From NCBI RefSeq assembly GCF_005222845.1, contig NZ_STFZ01000007.1, positions 1-64,000 of the forward strand: a stretch of DNA of 64,000 nt, given 5' to 3'. The stretch is from Rhizobium sp. FY34 (GTDB lineage: Bacteria; Pseudomonadota; Alphaproteobacteria; Rhizobiales; Rhizobiaceae). Numbering within the stretch: position 1 is the first letter of the stretch; each line of letters opens with the position of its first letter. A program made the position numbers and the translations under genes. Shown here in pieces: positions 1 to 8,978 of the stretch. The notes beneath the pieces are model-generated. The model saw nothing but the letters and a program-made list of their open reading frames with translations, ran no database searches and had not been told where the DNA came from.

Positions 1-171
1 CAGCGCCGGGCGATCCAGGTGCTGATCGTCAACATGGGGGGCAACATTGGACGCCGATATGGGGTCAACTTTCCGCGCCGATTGACAGCCAAGCATCTTG
101 CCGAGAAAATTCTACTTTTGAAGCCCGTTATTCGCGGGGAGGATTACCCTGATGGCGTGTCGACCGTTTGA
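1..171 (+). CDS. C-terminal fragment of an unrecognised protein (runs in from the left edge)
   Basis: Frame 1 is open from the first base to a TGA at 169-171, giving 56 residues that end in DGVSTV. About two thirds of the codons end in G or C, as expected for coding sequence in this genome. The fragment faces the next gene and ends 22 bases from its stop. I do not recognise the family from this short tail. It could be an end of another island gene, but nothing in the 56 residues proves that. Confidence 0.45.
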   Translation, partial: QRRAIQVLIVNMGGNIGRRYGVNFPRRLTAKHLAEKILLLKPVIRGEDYPDGVSTV

Positions 172-193
172 TACCAAATCTCGACGGTGGAAC

Positions 194-1939
194 CTATCCA
201 TAATACGAGATGTATTTGCGCACGTAATCCTCCCAGGTGACTTTCTTCCCCTGCAGACGATAGAGGGTGGTTTCATTCGCCCATTTGAGTTCCAGCTTGT
301 GGGCCACAAGCGGATGTACAGGAATCTGGAGGTTGCGCAGGGCATCAAGACGTCGGGTTGGCCAGATAAACCGTTGAACTCCCAGTTCACGCGCGATGTA
401 TTTCAACAGCATTCGCAAGATGGGGCCATTCGGATGGGCTGTGGTATAGAAAACCGGATGCTTGCGAAAATTGTCGAGAATAAAGGCCCCGATACCGATA
501 TCGAACTTCTCGTCCATCGCCTGCAATCTCTTCTCCTCAAAGACGTGAAGACGTTTGGGATCGATTGACCCTTTCAAAGACAGACTGCGATAGGCCTCGA
601 AACGCATTTCTTGGTCGGGTATTTCATTGCGAAGTCGCCCCAGCAGGCCATCGAAATATGTAAACTCAAAGTTGGGATAGTCCTTATTTCTCGCAAATCT
701 GTCATCGGGTCCGTTAAAGGCGTCGAACGGCCATGGCGAGGCAAAGCGGACGCAGGGGTAACGAAGCTGCTTCACGGTCTCGGGCACATAGTCGCGAAGC
801 GGATATTGCTCCCACTCGCGAATATCCTGCACCAAAAGGATATCGCATTGCTCGAGATCGCGTTTGCCCTGCTCATGCAAGTTGGCCGGCAACTCCATGC
901 TGTGATGCTTGACCAAAAATTGCCCCGAGAAAGCGCTATGGTGACGCAGGACATTGGCAAGTATACCGCCCTGACAATTGCCGAAAATAATGATTCTTTT
1001 CTTGTTGCCGGCAATTTTCAGGGACGGCCGTGATATTGGTCTTGTAGGCTCGGTCGCCAAGGCATCGACACGATGTATATTCAGTTTCTCAATGCGCAGC
1101 GTGGCATTGCCGAATTGTCGAACTTCGACATGAAGCCGGTGCGGCGACCCGGCATCGTAGCTTATGTCTGCTGGCATTTCGAAGAGCAACGAGGCGTTTC
1201 CGCCGAGTAAATCCTTGCCATTGAAGACTTCCGAGCAGACCGACATGCCCTCCTGCGTGACAACCCTGATCTCGAGTGTTTCCCGAACCGGATCCTTGAG
1301 CTTCAGGAGGGTCAACCCGAGCTCCACCTTGCAGAGGCCAGCAGGAAGATAGAGAGAGGCCCAGGGGCGCCCGAATTTGAGAAAGCCAACGGACAATGGC
1401 GAAATCACCACCCCGCCAGATAGCGGGAACAGGCGCAACCTGCCGAGCAGACGCCACTGCATAGCGGGCACTTCTGGCACCGGCGCACCAGGGGTATGCA
1501 CAAGAACCAGCCTCACGACCTTGAACGCGCTGGTTCCGAATGACGTGAAGCGGAACTCGAATGGCACGTCCGCACCACCTTCGATGCCCAGATGGAACGG
1601 AACATCGAAATAGATGCGTTGTGGACGTTCCGTCAATTCTGCTGGGGTAAAATCTCTCCACCCCCTCAGAATTCGGTTCTGGGCGATGACCTCAACGCCG
1701 AAGATCGGCTGGCCACGCTGCAAAGGAGTTCCGGGGACGGCTTCAATCTCGAGATAGTATCGCCCCGCTTTCAGGCGGAGAAACGGGCCAAACATCATAC
1801 TGCGAAAAGGAGGTAAATGCAGGCATGACACAGTCCCATCCGCGTTGCGGCGGCCGGGAATCTGCACCTCCATGCTCGGAAGGACATCACGTCCGGCCTC
1901 ATCTATCGACAATGCGATACCGCCAAACTCATCGGCCAT
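194..1939 (-). CDS. WcbI-domain polysaccharide biosynthesis protein with two N-terminal beta-sandwich-like repeats
   Basis: The protein is 581 residues. The C-terminal part (about 313-581) starts with KKRIIIFGNCQGG and continues with features of the WcbI family of capsule-biosynthesis proteins (FGNCQ near the N-terminus of the domain, YFDG, HPNGP near the end). WcbI proteins are required for some capsules, but their reaction is not firmly known. The first 300 residues are not WcbI. They contain two similar segments, about 40-150 and 170-290, each with a G-x-[FLA]-x-L-x-x-G-x-[YC]-x-[LV]-E core and a run of beta-strand-like alternation. A third copy of this segment is at the C-terminus of the protein at 14843-15880. 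The gene is divergent from the FAAL operon. The family call is firm; the role is inferred from context. Confidence 0.75.
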   Translation of the reverse strand: MADEFGGIALSIDEAGRDVLPSMEVQIPGRRNADGTVSCLHLPPFRSMMFGPFLRLKAGRYYLEIEAVPGTPLQRGQPIFGVEVIAQNRILRGWRDFTPAELTERPQRIYFDVPFHLGIEGGADVPFEFRFTSFGTSAFKVVRLVLVHTPGAPVPEVPAMQWRLLGRLRLFPLSGGVVISPLSVGFLKFGRPWASLYLPAGLCKVELGLTLLKLKDPVRETLEIRVVTQEGMSVCSEVFNGKDLLGGNASLLFEMPADISYDAGSPHRLHVEVRQFGNATLRIEKLNIHRVDALATEPTRPISRPSLKIAGNKKRIIIFGNCQGGILANVLRHHSAFSGQFLVKHHSMELPANLHEQGKRDLEQCDILLVQDIREWEQYPLRDYVPETVKQLRYPCVRFASPWPFDAFNGPDDRFARNKDYPNFEFTYFDGLLGRLRNEIPDQEMRFEAYRSLSLKGSIDPKRLHVFEEKRLQAMDEKFDIGIGAFILDNFRKHPVFYTTAHPNGPILRMLLKYIARELGVQRFIWPTRRLDALRNLQIPVHPLVAHKLELKWANETTLYRLQGKKVTWEDYVRKYISYYG

Positions 1940-2263
1940 ATATCTCTGCGTCCACGGATTGCTCGTTTCACCTCAGCGGAACTCACCAGAAACGTACCAA
2001 GAACTCAACGGGAGCACGCATCATAAATCACAATATGGATAGTTATACCAAGTCGTGATGACAAGACACGGGTCGTGTGCAACCCGAGACGGTCATCCGA
2101 CCAAGATCATACTGGACAATACTGGAATACGATGCTGACCGCCTCGGTGGAGGATTGCGACGTGGCCTGTGAACGAAATCGAACCGACGCAATCGGTTCC
2201 TATCATCCAGTTATGCTACCGATCATACCGGGTTGAGAATGGTCGATTTTCTGACTAATAGTA
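1940..2263. promoter_or_regulatory. Divergent intergenic region between WcbI-domain gene and FAAL operon
   Basis: These 324 bases hold no convincing gene. They must carry the promoters of both divergent units. Visible structure: an inverted repeat GAACCGA-5-TCGGTTC at 2181-2199, and three near copies of a ten-base motif (ATCATACTGG at 2106, ACAATACTGG at 2116, ATCATACCGG at 2222). The first two copies are in tandem and the third is 42 bases before the FAAL start. These could be regulator sites. I cannot assign a regulator or clear -35/-10 boxes. Confidence 0.35.
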
Positions 2264-4051
2264 ATGGTATTGGTAACGCAACCGGTGCTGCAAATGAAAT
2301 GCTACTCGTCCCTTGTGGATATGATCGTCAACAGGGCGCAGACGCAACCGGACCATAAAGCGGTGGTATTTATCCCCGACGCTCAGCGTGAAGAAAAGAC
2401 CCTTACTTTTCGGGAGCTTCATGAGCAAGCCAGTACCTTGGCCTGCAGATTGTCTACCGAGGCCAAGCCGGGCGATCGTGCACTGCTTTTGTTTCCAACG
2501 GGTGTGGAATTCGTCGTCTCATACTTTGCCTGTTTGATGGCAGGGCTGGTTGCAGTGCCACTTATGCCTCCGCGCAAGACCGCAGGGCGAGATTCCAGCG
2601 CAGCAGTCATTGCCGACTGCACCCCCCGGCTTATACTGACGCAGGCAGGCGGGGAGACATTAAATGCGCCGTTGCGTCAATACATCGATGAGACCGATCT
2701 GGTCCACATCACGGTAGAATTGACCCAGACCCATCAACCCTACACCGCTCAGCCTCTGTCGCTCGATAGCCTTGCTTTTCTGCAGTATACGTCCGGCTCT
2801 ACCTCGGTCCCGAAGGGCGTGATGGTGGGCCATGGAAACCTGCTGGCCAATCTTGACATGATGCGCCGGCGGCTTGGCAATAGCGGCAGCTCAAATCACG
2901 TCAGTTGGATCCCGCTTTACCATGACCTTGGGTTGATCATGAACCTCTTGCAACCGCTTAGCGTGGGCGCAACTAGCATTCTGATGACTCCGTCGGCCTT
3001 CATGCACCGCCCCCTGAACTGGCTAAGGGCAATCCACCGGTTCCAGGCGGAAGTGGCGGCAGCGCCGAATTTTGCCTATGATCTTTGTGTCGATCGCTTT
3101 CGGCCTGAGCAGATGGAGGGTGTCGATCTCAGCGGCTGGAAACTGGCGATCAATGGTGCGGAGCCGGTGCGTCCTGTAACCCTTTCCCGGTTCGCCGCCT
3201 GTTTCGAACCCTACGGCTTCCACGCATCGGCCATGCACCCTACCTATGGGTTGGCGGAAGCAACACTTGTGGCAAGTGCCGCGCCGCGGGGGCATGGGCC
3301 CAAAATTCGCGAGGTCAGTGCAGAAAACCTGCGCGATCGCAAGATAGCCCATCCGCTTTCGCAGGACGACGCTTGGCACATAGCCGGATGCGGCACGGCT
3401 GTGGACGGCCTCGAAATCGCAATCGTCGATGAAACCTCCGGCTCTCGCCAAGAGCGCGGTCTCCTAGGTGAAATCTGGCTGCGCGGAGCAAGCGTGGCAA
3501 AGGGATATTGGAATCGCCCGGAAGAAAGTCACGAAACATTCCAGGCAAGCATCACCGATGAAACGGGCCAGGGCTTCGGCTGGCTCCGGACAGGGGACCT
3601 GGGTTTTGTCGATGACAACGGTGAACTCTATATCGCCGGAAGGATCAAGGACCTCATCATAGTCCGCGGCGTGAACTACTACCCGCAAGACATTGAGGCT
3701 ACGGCGGCGGCATCCCACGCGGCGCTACGCCGGGATCATTGTGCCGTCTTTACAGTTCCCGACGCACATGGCAGCGAACAGGTCATTCTGGTCCAGGAGG
3801 TGGAGCGCACGAGACGCCATGATCTGGATCAACGTGAGGTCATTGCCGCGATCCGCAAGGCTGTCAGCGAAAGCCATGATATTGCCCTTTCCCGTATTGT
3901 CTTCATCCGTCCGGGAACCATTCCCAAGACCACCAGCGGTAAGATCCAGAGATACAAGACAAGACAATTGTGGCTTGAGAATCAGCTGGAATTATTGAAT
4001 GCACCAAATTCGTTCGACATCGCGGCGGCGATGTCTGCCATGCCCGCCTGA
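2264..4051 (+). CDS. Fatty-acyl-AMP ligase (FAAL)
   Basis: This 595-residue adenylate-forming enzyme should activate a fatty acid as acyl-AMP and pass it to an acyl carrier protein rather than to CoA. Visible motifs are the A3 phosphate loop LQYTSGSTSVPKG (about 173-185), WIPLYHDLGLI, APNFAYDLC (a signature typical of FAALs), MHPTYGLAEATL (A5), and LRTGDLGFVDDNGELYIAGR with RGVNYYPQDIE in the C-terminal lid. Length matches FAALs. A carrier protein gene follows after 18 bases, which supports acyl-ACP formation. An ATG at 2264 or the in-frame ATG at 2294 could be the start; neither has a strong ribosome site. In context it probably loads a starter chain for the type I synthase at 19914-27215, but that link is inference. 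Confidence 0.9.
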   Translation: MVLVTQPVLQMKCYSSLVDMIVNRAQTQPDHKAVVFIPDAQREEKTLTFRELHEQASTLACRLSTEAKPGDRALLLFPTGVEFVVSYFACLMAGLVAVPLMPPRKTAGRDSSAAVIADCTPRLILTQAGGETLNAPLRQYIDETDLVHITVELTQTHQPYTAQPLSLDSLAFLQYTSGSTSVPKGVMVGHGNLLANLDMMRRRLGNSGSSNHVSWIPLYHDLGLIMNLLQPLSVGATSILMTPSAFMHRPLNWLRAIHRFQAEVAAAPNFAYDLCVDRFRPEQMEGVDLSGWKLAINGAEPVRPVTLSRFAACFEPYGFHASAMHPTYGLAEATLVASAAPRGHGPKIREVSAENLRDRKIAHPLSQDDAWHIAGCGTAVDGLEIAIVDETSGSRQERGLLGEIWLRGASVAKGYWNRPEESHETFQASITDETGQGFGWLRTGDLGFVDDNGELYIAGRIKDLIIVRGVNYYPQDIEATAAASHAALRRDHCAVFTVPDAHGSEQVILVQEVERTRRHDLDQREVIAAIRKAVSESHDIALSRIVFIRPGTIPKTTSGKIQRYKTRQLWLENQLELLNAPNSFDIAAAMSAMPA

Positions 4052-4069
4052 CTGGAGCAAAGCCAAGCC

Positions 4070-4318
4070 ATGCCAGACCAAGCCGCAATTCTTGACTTCT
4101 GCGTCAATCAACTCTCCACGATGCTGGAAGTCGACGCGGACACGATTTCACCTTCCGACACATTTTTGGGTATCGGGCTCGATTCAGCGATGCTGGTTCA
4201 TTTCATCATTTCCGTTGAGGATGAACTCAATTTAGAACTTTATCCTTCTGTCGCAGATGACTATCCCGTTCTGGAGGATTTCTGTCGCTTCGTCGCATCG
4301 CAGCGTGAACGGGCATGA
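4070..4318 (+). CDS. Acyl carrier protein
   Basis: This 82-residue protein has the carrier-domain core GIGLDSAMLVHF, whose serine takes the 4'-phosphopantetheine arm. It is acidic and helical along its length, as expected for a discrete ACP/PCP. It lies 18 bases after the FAAL stop, so the two are almost certainly co-transcribed, and FAAL is its likely acyl donor. The middle of helix II (VHFIISVEDELNLEL) is typical of PKS-type carriers. The acyl chain and the downstream acceptor are not shown by the sequence. Confidence 0.88.
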   Translation: MPDQAAILDFCVNQLSTMLEVDADTISPSDTFLGIGLDSAMLVHFIISVEDELNLELYPSVADDYPVLEDFCRFVASQRERA

Positions 4319-4378
4319 CCCAGCCGGATATCTATTCGTGATACACTTGCACCTTCATTCGCACCCCAAGGATTCCGA

Positions 4379-5434
4379 ATGACTGAAGATAATGTTTATA
4401 GCGCAGCACTCAAACAATGCGCGATCGATGTGAACCATCTGGCAACGGTGCTGACAAACGACCAGTTGCATCCAAATCTCTCGCCCATTGCAATGAAGTT
4501 GAAAAACCTGGATGCTATGGCCCTTAACCTGAAGTATTTCGGGTATGAACTGGCTGCCGCCCTGGCAAAGGCCCTGCCGCCGGCCGATAATGTCGAGGCC
4601 GCCCATATCGGTTTGAAGTCAAAGCCCTCGACACAGGCCGACATGGAAAGCCCTTGGGTTTCATACTGGTGCAGCCAGTTGAAAGTACCTGTCGTCTTCC
4701 ATCGAAAGCTATGGGAATATGCATTCGTTCTGCAGGCCCTTTACGAAAATGATCTTCTCAAGGAAGGGGCGCTGGGCCTCGGCTTCGGATGCGGTCGGGA
4801 ACCCCTGGCGAGTTACTTCGCCAATCTAGGCATCAAGGTAACGGTCACGGACCTTGCGCCGGAGCACTCATCCGGCCTCGGATGGACAGACACGCGGCAA
4901 CACACCGAAACGCTTGAAGCGGCATTCCACGAAAATCTCGTCGAACGGAGTGTGTTCGAACAGAATGCCAGCCTGCGCTATGTCGATATGAATGCCATTC
5001 CGGATGACCTGCAGGGCTATGACTTCTGTTGGTCGATTTGTTCGCTCGAACATCTTGGCTCGATCGGGCAGGGATTGAATTTCATCGAGAATTCTCTGAA
5101 AACTGTTCGGCTTGGCGGCGTCGCCGTTCACACCACCGAATTCAATTTCATGAATGACGCCGAAACGATCGACAATTGGCCAACGGTGCTTTTCCAGCGT
5201 CGGCATTTCCGCGAGATTGCCGATCGGCTGAGAGCAGCCGGACACTATGTCGCCGAACTGGACTTTTCCGTCGGCAGCAAGCCACTGGACAAATTCATCG
5301 ACATTCCGCCGTGGACACATGATATGACGCCGGATATGGCTGCCGACTGGGCACCGAACGCCGTACACCTGAAGTTGAGTATCGACGGATTTGCGAGCAC
5401 GTGCTTTGGTCTCCTCATACGCAAGGGCGGCTGA
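4379..5434 (+). CDS. SAM-dependent methyltransferase-like protein
   Basis: This 351-residue protein has a class I methyltransferase-like core in the middle: LGLGFGCGREPLASYFA (motif I, G-rich loop), VTVTDLAP (acidic end of beta 2), and SICSLEHLGSIGQGLNFI followed by VRLGGVAVHTTEFNF (post-motif region). The first 90 residues are a separate helical segment. An AAGGA ribosome site precedes the ATG. It is the third gene of the FAAL-ACP operon, so a role in modifying the lipid or the glycan is likely. The substrate is unknown. Some proteins of this fold act on sugars, so methylation of the glycan is as likely as of the acyl chain. Confidence 0.7.
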   Translation: MTEDNVYSAALKQCAIDVNHLATVLTNDQLHPNLSPIAMKLKNLDAMALNLKYFGYELAAALAKALPPADNVEAAHIGLKSKPSTQADMESPWVSYWCSQLKVPVVFHRKLWEYAFVLQALYENDLLKEGALGLGFGCGREPLASYFANLGIKVTVTDLAPEHSSGLGWTDTRQHTETLEAAFHENLVERSVFEQNASLRYVDMNAIPDDLQGYDFCWSICSLEHLGSIGQGLNFIENSLKTVRLGGVAVHTTEFNFMNDAETIDNWPTVLFQRRHFREIADRLRAAGHYVAELDFSVGSKPLDKFIDIPPWTHDMTPDMAADWAPNAVHLKLSIDGFASTCFGLLIRKGG

Positions 5435-5505
5435 TATCTGACAGATGGAAATCTTCTAGGCGAAACATATCTGCTCACCGCTTTAAAGCTTGAAGCCTGG
5501 CAAGG

Positions 5506-5523
5506 CTGCCCTGTTCGGGGCAG
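5506..5523 (+). terminator. Possible weak terminator hairpin after the FAAL operon
   Basis: CTGCCC and GGGCAG form a 6-bp stem with a 6-base loop about 70 bases after the methyltransferase stop. The bases after it (TTGGTCCGTGTT) are only mildly T-rich, so this may be an incomplete or Rho-assisted terminator. Confidence 0.3.
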
Positions 5524-5591
5524 TTGGTCCGTGTTACGGGCCCTGCTTGCGAATGCGCGCATTGACGTGGTTTAAGCTATAGCGGATATTC

Positions 5592-5617
5592 GATTGCGAA
5601 CCCGGTGTTTCGCAATC
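5592..5617. promoter_or_regulatory. Inverted repeat upstream of the kps export operon
   Basis: GATTGCGAA and TTCGCAATC form a perfect 9-bp dyad with an 8-base spacer, 77 bases before the GTG start of the first export gene. No T-run follows on either strand, so an operator or an mRNA leader structure fits better than a terminator. No regulator can be assigned. Confidence 0.35.
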
Positions 5618-5693
5618 ATCATCAAAAGACGCAACGCGATCACATTGCTGTCGTGACAGGACGGCTCGATCAAACAGGGAATGGGAAGCGCGC

Positions 5694-6905
5694 GTGAACT
5701 TCGCATTCAAAAGGCCTTTGGAGCGCATCGATGGCGACAGCCATCGTGCTTTGGCGCCAATGACCGGCGAAACGACCAGTCCCGCTGACGCTTATGCCCG
5801 ATTGGAGCGCAGGCGCAGTCGGCTGACGAAAATACTGTTCTGGATAGCAGTTGTTATCCCAACGTGCCTCGCCGCTATATACTATTCCTTTGTTGCGTCA
5901 CCCCGCTTCACATCGGAAGCTCGCTTCATCGTTCGCAGCGTCTCATCACCGCAGATTACCGGACTAGATGTTCTGTTTCGCACCATCGGCATCGCCAAGA
6001 CTGCGGATGATGCCTATATAATCGAGAAATATCTCTCGTCACGCGATGCACTCGCTGAACTCAGCGCCGAGGCGGTTGACGTCAGGGCAATTTTCAGTCG
6101 GCCCGAAGCCGATATCATAACGCGATATCCTTATTTCTGGCGCGCGGACACCCAGGAAGCATTGTATGACTTCTTTACTGATCATGTGACGGTTACCGAG
6201 GATGCCGTTAAGGGTATTGTCCAGTTGAAGGTGACCGCTTCGCGTCCAGAAGATGCGCACCAGATGGCACAGGCATTGTTGGTTCTCGCCGAGAAAATGG
6301 TGAACCGAATCAATGTTAGGGCGCAGACTGACACGATTGAAACGGCACGCAAGGAGGTCAACCGCGCCGAAGCCAATGTTGTGGATGCGCAGTCGCAACT
6401 GACTGAATACCGTAACAGCCAGCTTATCGTGGATCCCTCGATGTCGGCAGCTGGAACCCTCGAAACAATCGGCAAACTGACGGCCGACAAGGTTAACGCG
6501 ATGGCTCAGTTGCAGCAACTGACCACCACCGCCCCCCGCAACCCGTCGATACAATCCTTAAAGGCGCGAATCGCCGCGCTTGACGAACGGATCGTCGCGC
6601 AACAGAGGGAACTGGCCGGCAATGACGATGCTCTGGCGGGAAAACTTGAAGAATACGAACAATTCGTGCTCAAGCGCGAATTGGCGGACAAACTCCTGAC
6701 CAATGCGCTGCAATCGCTTGATGACGCAATGAAGGAAGCACGGCGGCAACACATCTATGTCGAGCAGGTTGTCAGGCCCAACCTACCGGATTATCCATCA
6801 GAGCCGAAGCGGTTCAAAGCGGTCATCACATTCTTCGTGATGGGCCTTGCAGCATTCTCCATCGGCTGGGTTCTGATGGTTGGCGCGGGGGAGCATCTGC
6901 ATTGA
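5694..6905 (+). CDS. kpsE: KpsE-like capsule export inner-membrane protein, first paralogue
   Basis: This 403-residue polysaccharide co-polymerase/export protein should bridge the inner-membrane ABC transporter and the outer-membrane channel. It has one N-terminal membrane segment (about 45-66, ending YYSFVASPRFTSEARFIVR), a long periplasmic part with predicted coiled coil (about 210-350), the conserved VVRPNLPDYPSEPKRFK near the second membrane segment, and a C-terminal membrane helix (about 375-398). The GTG at 5694 is the best start, because the next in-frame Met is residue 23 and a purine-rich stretch (AGGGAATGGGAAG) precedes it. Its stop overlaps the next gene's start. A second, clearly different KpsE-like gene lies two genes on, which is unusual. 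Confidence 0.88.
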   Translation: MNFAFKRPLERIDGDSHRALAPMTGETTSPADAYARLERRRSRLTKILFWIAVVIPTCLAAIYYSFVASPRFTSEARFIVRSVSSPQITGLDVLFRTIGIAKTADDAYIIEKYLSSRDALAELSAEAVDVRAIFSRPEADIITRYPYFWRADTQEALYDFFTDHVTVTEDAVKGIVQLKVTASRPEDAHQMAQALLVLAEKMVNRINVRAQTDTIETARKEVNRAEANVVDAQSQLTEYRNSQLIVDPSMSAAGTLETIGKLTADKVNAMAQLQQLTTTAPRNPSIQSLKARIAALDERIVAQQRELAGNDDALAGKLEEYEQFVLKRELADKLLTNALQSLDDAMKEARRQHIYVEQVVRPNLPDYPSEPKRFKAVITFFVMGLAAFSIGWVLMVGAGEHLH

Positions 6906-7732
6906 CAGGCTATCCCAAGACCAACTCACACCAGAATACAGGCGCGCAACAGAGTTATTTCGGCGCCCTGGCCATCCAGCGCCGTGTTATCGGCGCATTG
7001 ATGATCCGCGAGGCACTCGGACGCTTCGGCCACGAAAATCTCGGCTTTTTCTGGATTGTCGGTGAGCCCATGCTGATGACCTCCGGTGTCATGCTGATGT
7101 GGTCTTTGACCGGCATCGAAAAGGGACATGAGGGCATTGGCCTCATTCCCTTTGCCTTGTCCGGATATTCCTTGCTGACGCTCTGGCGTCACATCAGCGG
7201 CAAATCCGTTCACGCGTTGCGTCATGGCGCTGCTTTGCTTTTCCATCGCAATATCCGTCTTCTGGATGTCCTTATTGCTCGTGCTGCGTTGGAATCGATC
7301 GGCGGATTGACGGCATTTTTTATCACCTACGTTGTGTTCAACCTGCTGGGGTACATCGACACGCTGGAGGATCCCTTACTGGTGATCAGCGCATGGCTGC
7401 TGCTCACCTGGTTTTCATTCGGCTTTTCCCTCATCATTGCAGGTATAACCGAGATCGTTGAGCCCCTGGGGCATTTTGTCCCGCCCTTGCTGTATCTGAC
7501 ATTGCCGATTACCGGCGCATTCTACATGGTAAATTGGTTGCCGGAATCAGTTCAGGATCTGCTGTGGTGGTCGCCCCTGGTGCAATTCTTCGAAATGTTT
7601 CGTGCTGGCATGTTTGGTTCACACGTTCCTACGGAATGGAGCGTACCATATCTTGTTATCTGGGGTCTTCTCCTGACGAGCGTGGGCTTGCCCTTGGTCG
7701 AGAAGGCTCAAAAACACGTGAAGCTTCACTAG
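6902..7732 (+). CDS. kpsM: KpsM-like ABC-2 permease for capsule export
   Basis: This 276-residue membrane protein has about six hydrophobic segments and the ABC-2 layout of KpsM/RkpT (start region RRVIGALMIREALGRFGHENLGFFWIVGEP is a typical KpsM/Wzm beginning). With KpsT it forms the inner-membrane exporter for a lipid-linked polysaccharide. The TTG start at 6902 overlaps the TGA of the upstream gene (ATTGA junction), which implies translational coupling. The next in-frame Met is residue 34, inside the conserved region, so TTG is favoured. It lies between the two KpsE paralogues. Confidence 0.88.
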   Translation: MTGYPKTNSHQNTGAQQSYFGALAIQRRVIGALMIREALGRFGHENLGFFWIVGEPMLMTSGVMLMWSLTGIEKGHEGIGLIPFALSGYSLLTLWRHISGKSVHALRHGAALLFHRNIRLLDVLIARAALESIGGLTAFFITYVVFNLLGYIDTLEDPLLVISAWLLLTWFSFGFSLIIAGITEIVEPLGHFVPPLLYLTLPITGAFYMVNWLPESVQDLLWWSPLVQFFEMFRAGMFGSHVPTEWSVPYLVIWGLLLTSVGLPLVEKAQKHVKLH

Positions 7733-7739
7733 GGACCCG

Positions 7740-8978
7740 ATGCAACCACAGATGAAAATCAGAGTTCAGGGAGAAGAAGCAAGAATCGCACCGGCAATCG
7801 CGCCGCAGATCGAACTTGTTCCACTCACAAGTGATGCGGAAGCGGATATTGGCGTCGTTGAAACAACCTTCGGGCTTAAGCCTGCACCTTCTGCGTGGCG
7901 CCGTTATGGCCTGTTTGGATGCGTCTTCCTGCTCCCCGTTTTCATCGCCATCATCTATTTCGCGTTTATCGCATCCGATATCTATGTCTCCGAAACGAAA
8001 TTTATCTTGCGCTCGCCGGGAAATATGGACACCGGGTCGCTGTCTTCTCTTGGCCAGGGACAGGTCAGTGCGCGTTCGGACGACGATTCCTATGCGTTGA
8101 TTGAATATATCGGCTCCCGCGATGCCGCTCGTGTGATGGAACAGGATCATGGAGTGAGGGACATCATGTCCCGTCCAGAAGCCGACGTATTCAACCGTTA
8201 TCCCTCAATGTTCAGCAAGGACAACCAGGAGCGCTTCTATCGTGCCTATAGGCGGCACGTCGATGTCAAGCTGGACAGTGTTACAGGCATTGTCACGCTT
8301 GTGGCGCGGGCATTCCGGCCGGACGATGCAAACAGGATGGCGAATGCGCTGTTGAGCATTTCCGAAGAGTTCGTCAACGGACTCAACTCCAGAGCCAATC
8401 TGGATGCGCAGGCTTTCGCAAAGGACCTTCTGGACCAGTCACAGCTTGAGCTTGCCAGTGTGGAAGCGAAGCTTTCAGCCTACCGAAATACGAATATGAT
8501 CCTCGATCCTGGTAAGGAATCCGAGGCTTCCCTGAACCAGTTGAACCGGATGGTGACGGAAATCACGCGGATGGAGGCCGCTCTGGGTCAGCAGCGGGCA
8601 CTCGCACCCAATTCGCCATCACTGAAGCCGCTTGTCGAACAGATTCGGGCGTATCGCGATCAGGTTGACACCTTGCGCAAGACGATCGTGGGAGATCCGA
8701 AATCCGTCGTTTCGAAAATCCAAGACTATGAAATCCTCACATTACAACGGGACATCGCAGTCAAGAAGATGGCATTTGCAGCAGCCCAGTTCGAAAAAGC
8801 ACGACAGGAAGCCCAGAACCGGCGGATTTATCTCCAGCAAGTGGTCGAGCCGAACGTGCCCGATCTACCGCAATTGCCCTATCGCTTCCTGATGACGCTT
8901 GGCATCGCCGCTTTGGCATTTGCAATATACCGCATCGCCAAAGGTCTGATCAGCGCAACCATGGAGCATCGGGCGTGA
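7740..8978 (+). CDS. kpsE: KpsE-like capsule export inner-membrane protein, second paralogue
   Basis: This 412-residue protein has the same architecture as the gene at 5694: a cytoplasmic N-terminal tail, a membrane segment near 58-80, then SDIYVSETKFILRSPG, a coiled-coil periplasmic region, VVEPNVPDLPQLPYRF, and a C-terminal membrane helix. The two share patterns such as RPEADxxxRYP, SAYRNxxxIxDP and the PN(L/V)PD proline motif, but differ at most positions, so the duplication is old. It begins 8 bases after KpsM, and its TGA overlaps the GTG of KpsT. It might form a hetero-oligomer with the first KpsE or serve a different substrate. Confidence 0.87.
   Translation: MQPQMKIRVQGEEARIAPAIAPQIELVPLTSDAEADIGVVETTFGLKPAPSAWRRYGLFGCVFLLPVFIAIIYFAFIASDIYVSETKFILRSPGNMDTGSLSSLGQGQVSARSDDDSYALIEYIGSRDAARVMEQDHGVRDIMSRPEADVFNRYPSMFSKDNQERFYRAYRRHVDVKLDSVTGIVTLVARAFRPDDANRMANALLSISEEFVNGLNSRANLDAQAFAKDLLDQSQLELASVEAKLSAYRNTNMILDPGKESEASLNQLNRMVTEITRMEAALGQQRALAPNSPSLKPLVEQIRAYRDQVDTLRKTIVGDPKSVVSKIQDYEILTLQRDIAVKKMAFAAAQFEKARQEAQNRRIYLQQVVEPNVPDLPQLPYRFLMTLGIAALAFAIYRIAKGLISATMEHRA

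Noticed and set aside
5592..5617. Hairpin before the kps operon as a terminator of the FAAL operon
   Set aside because: No T-run on either strand and a position close to the next gene; recorded as a possible operator instead.
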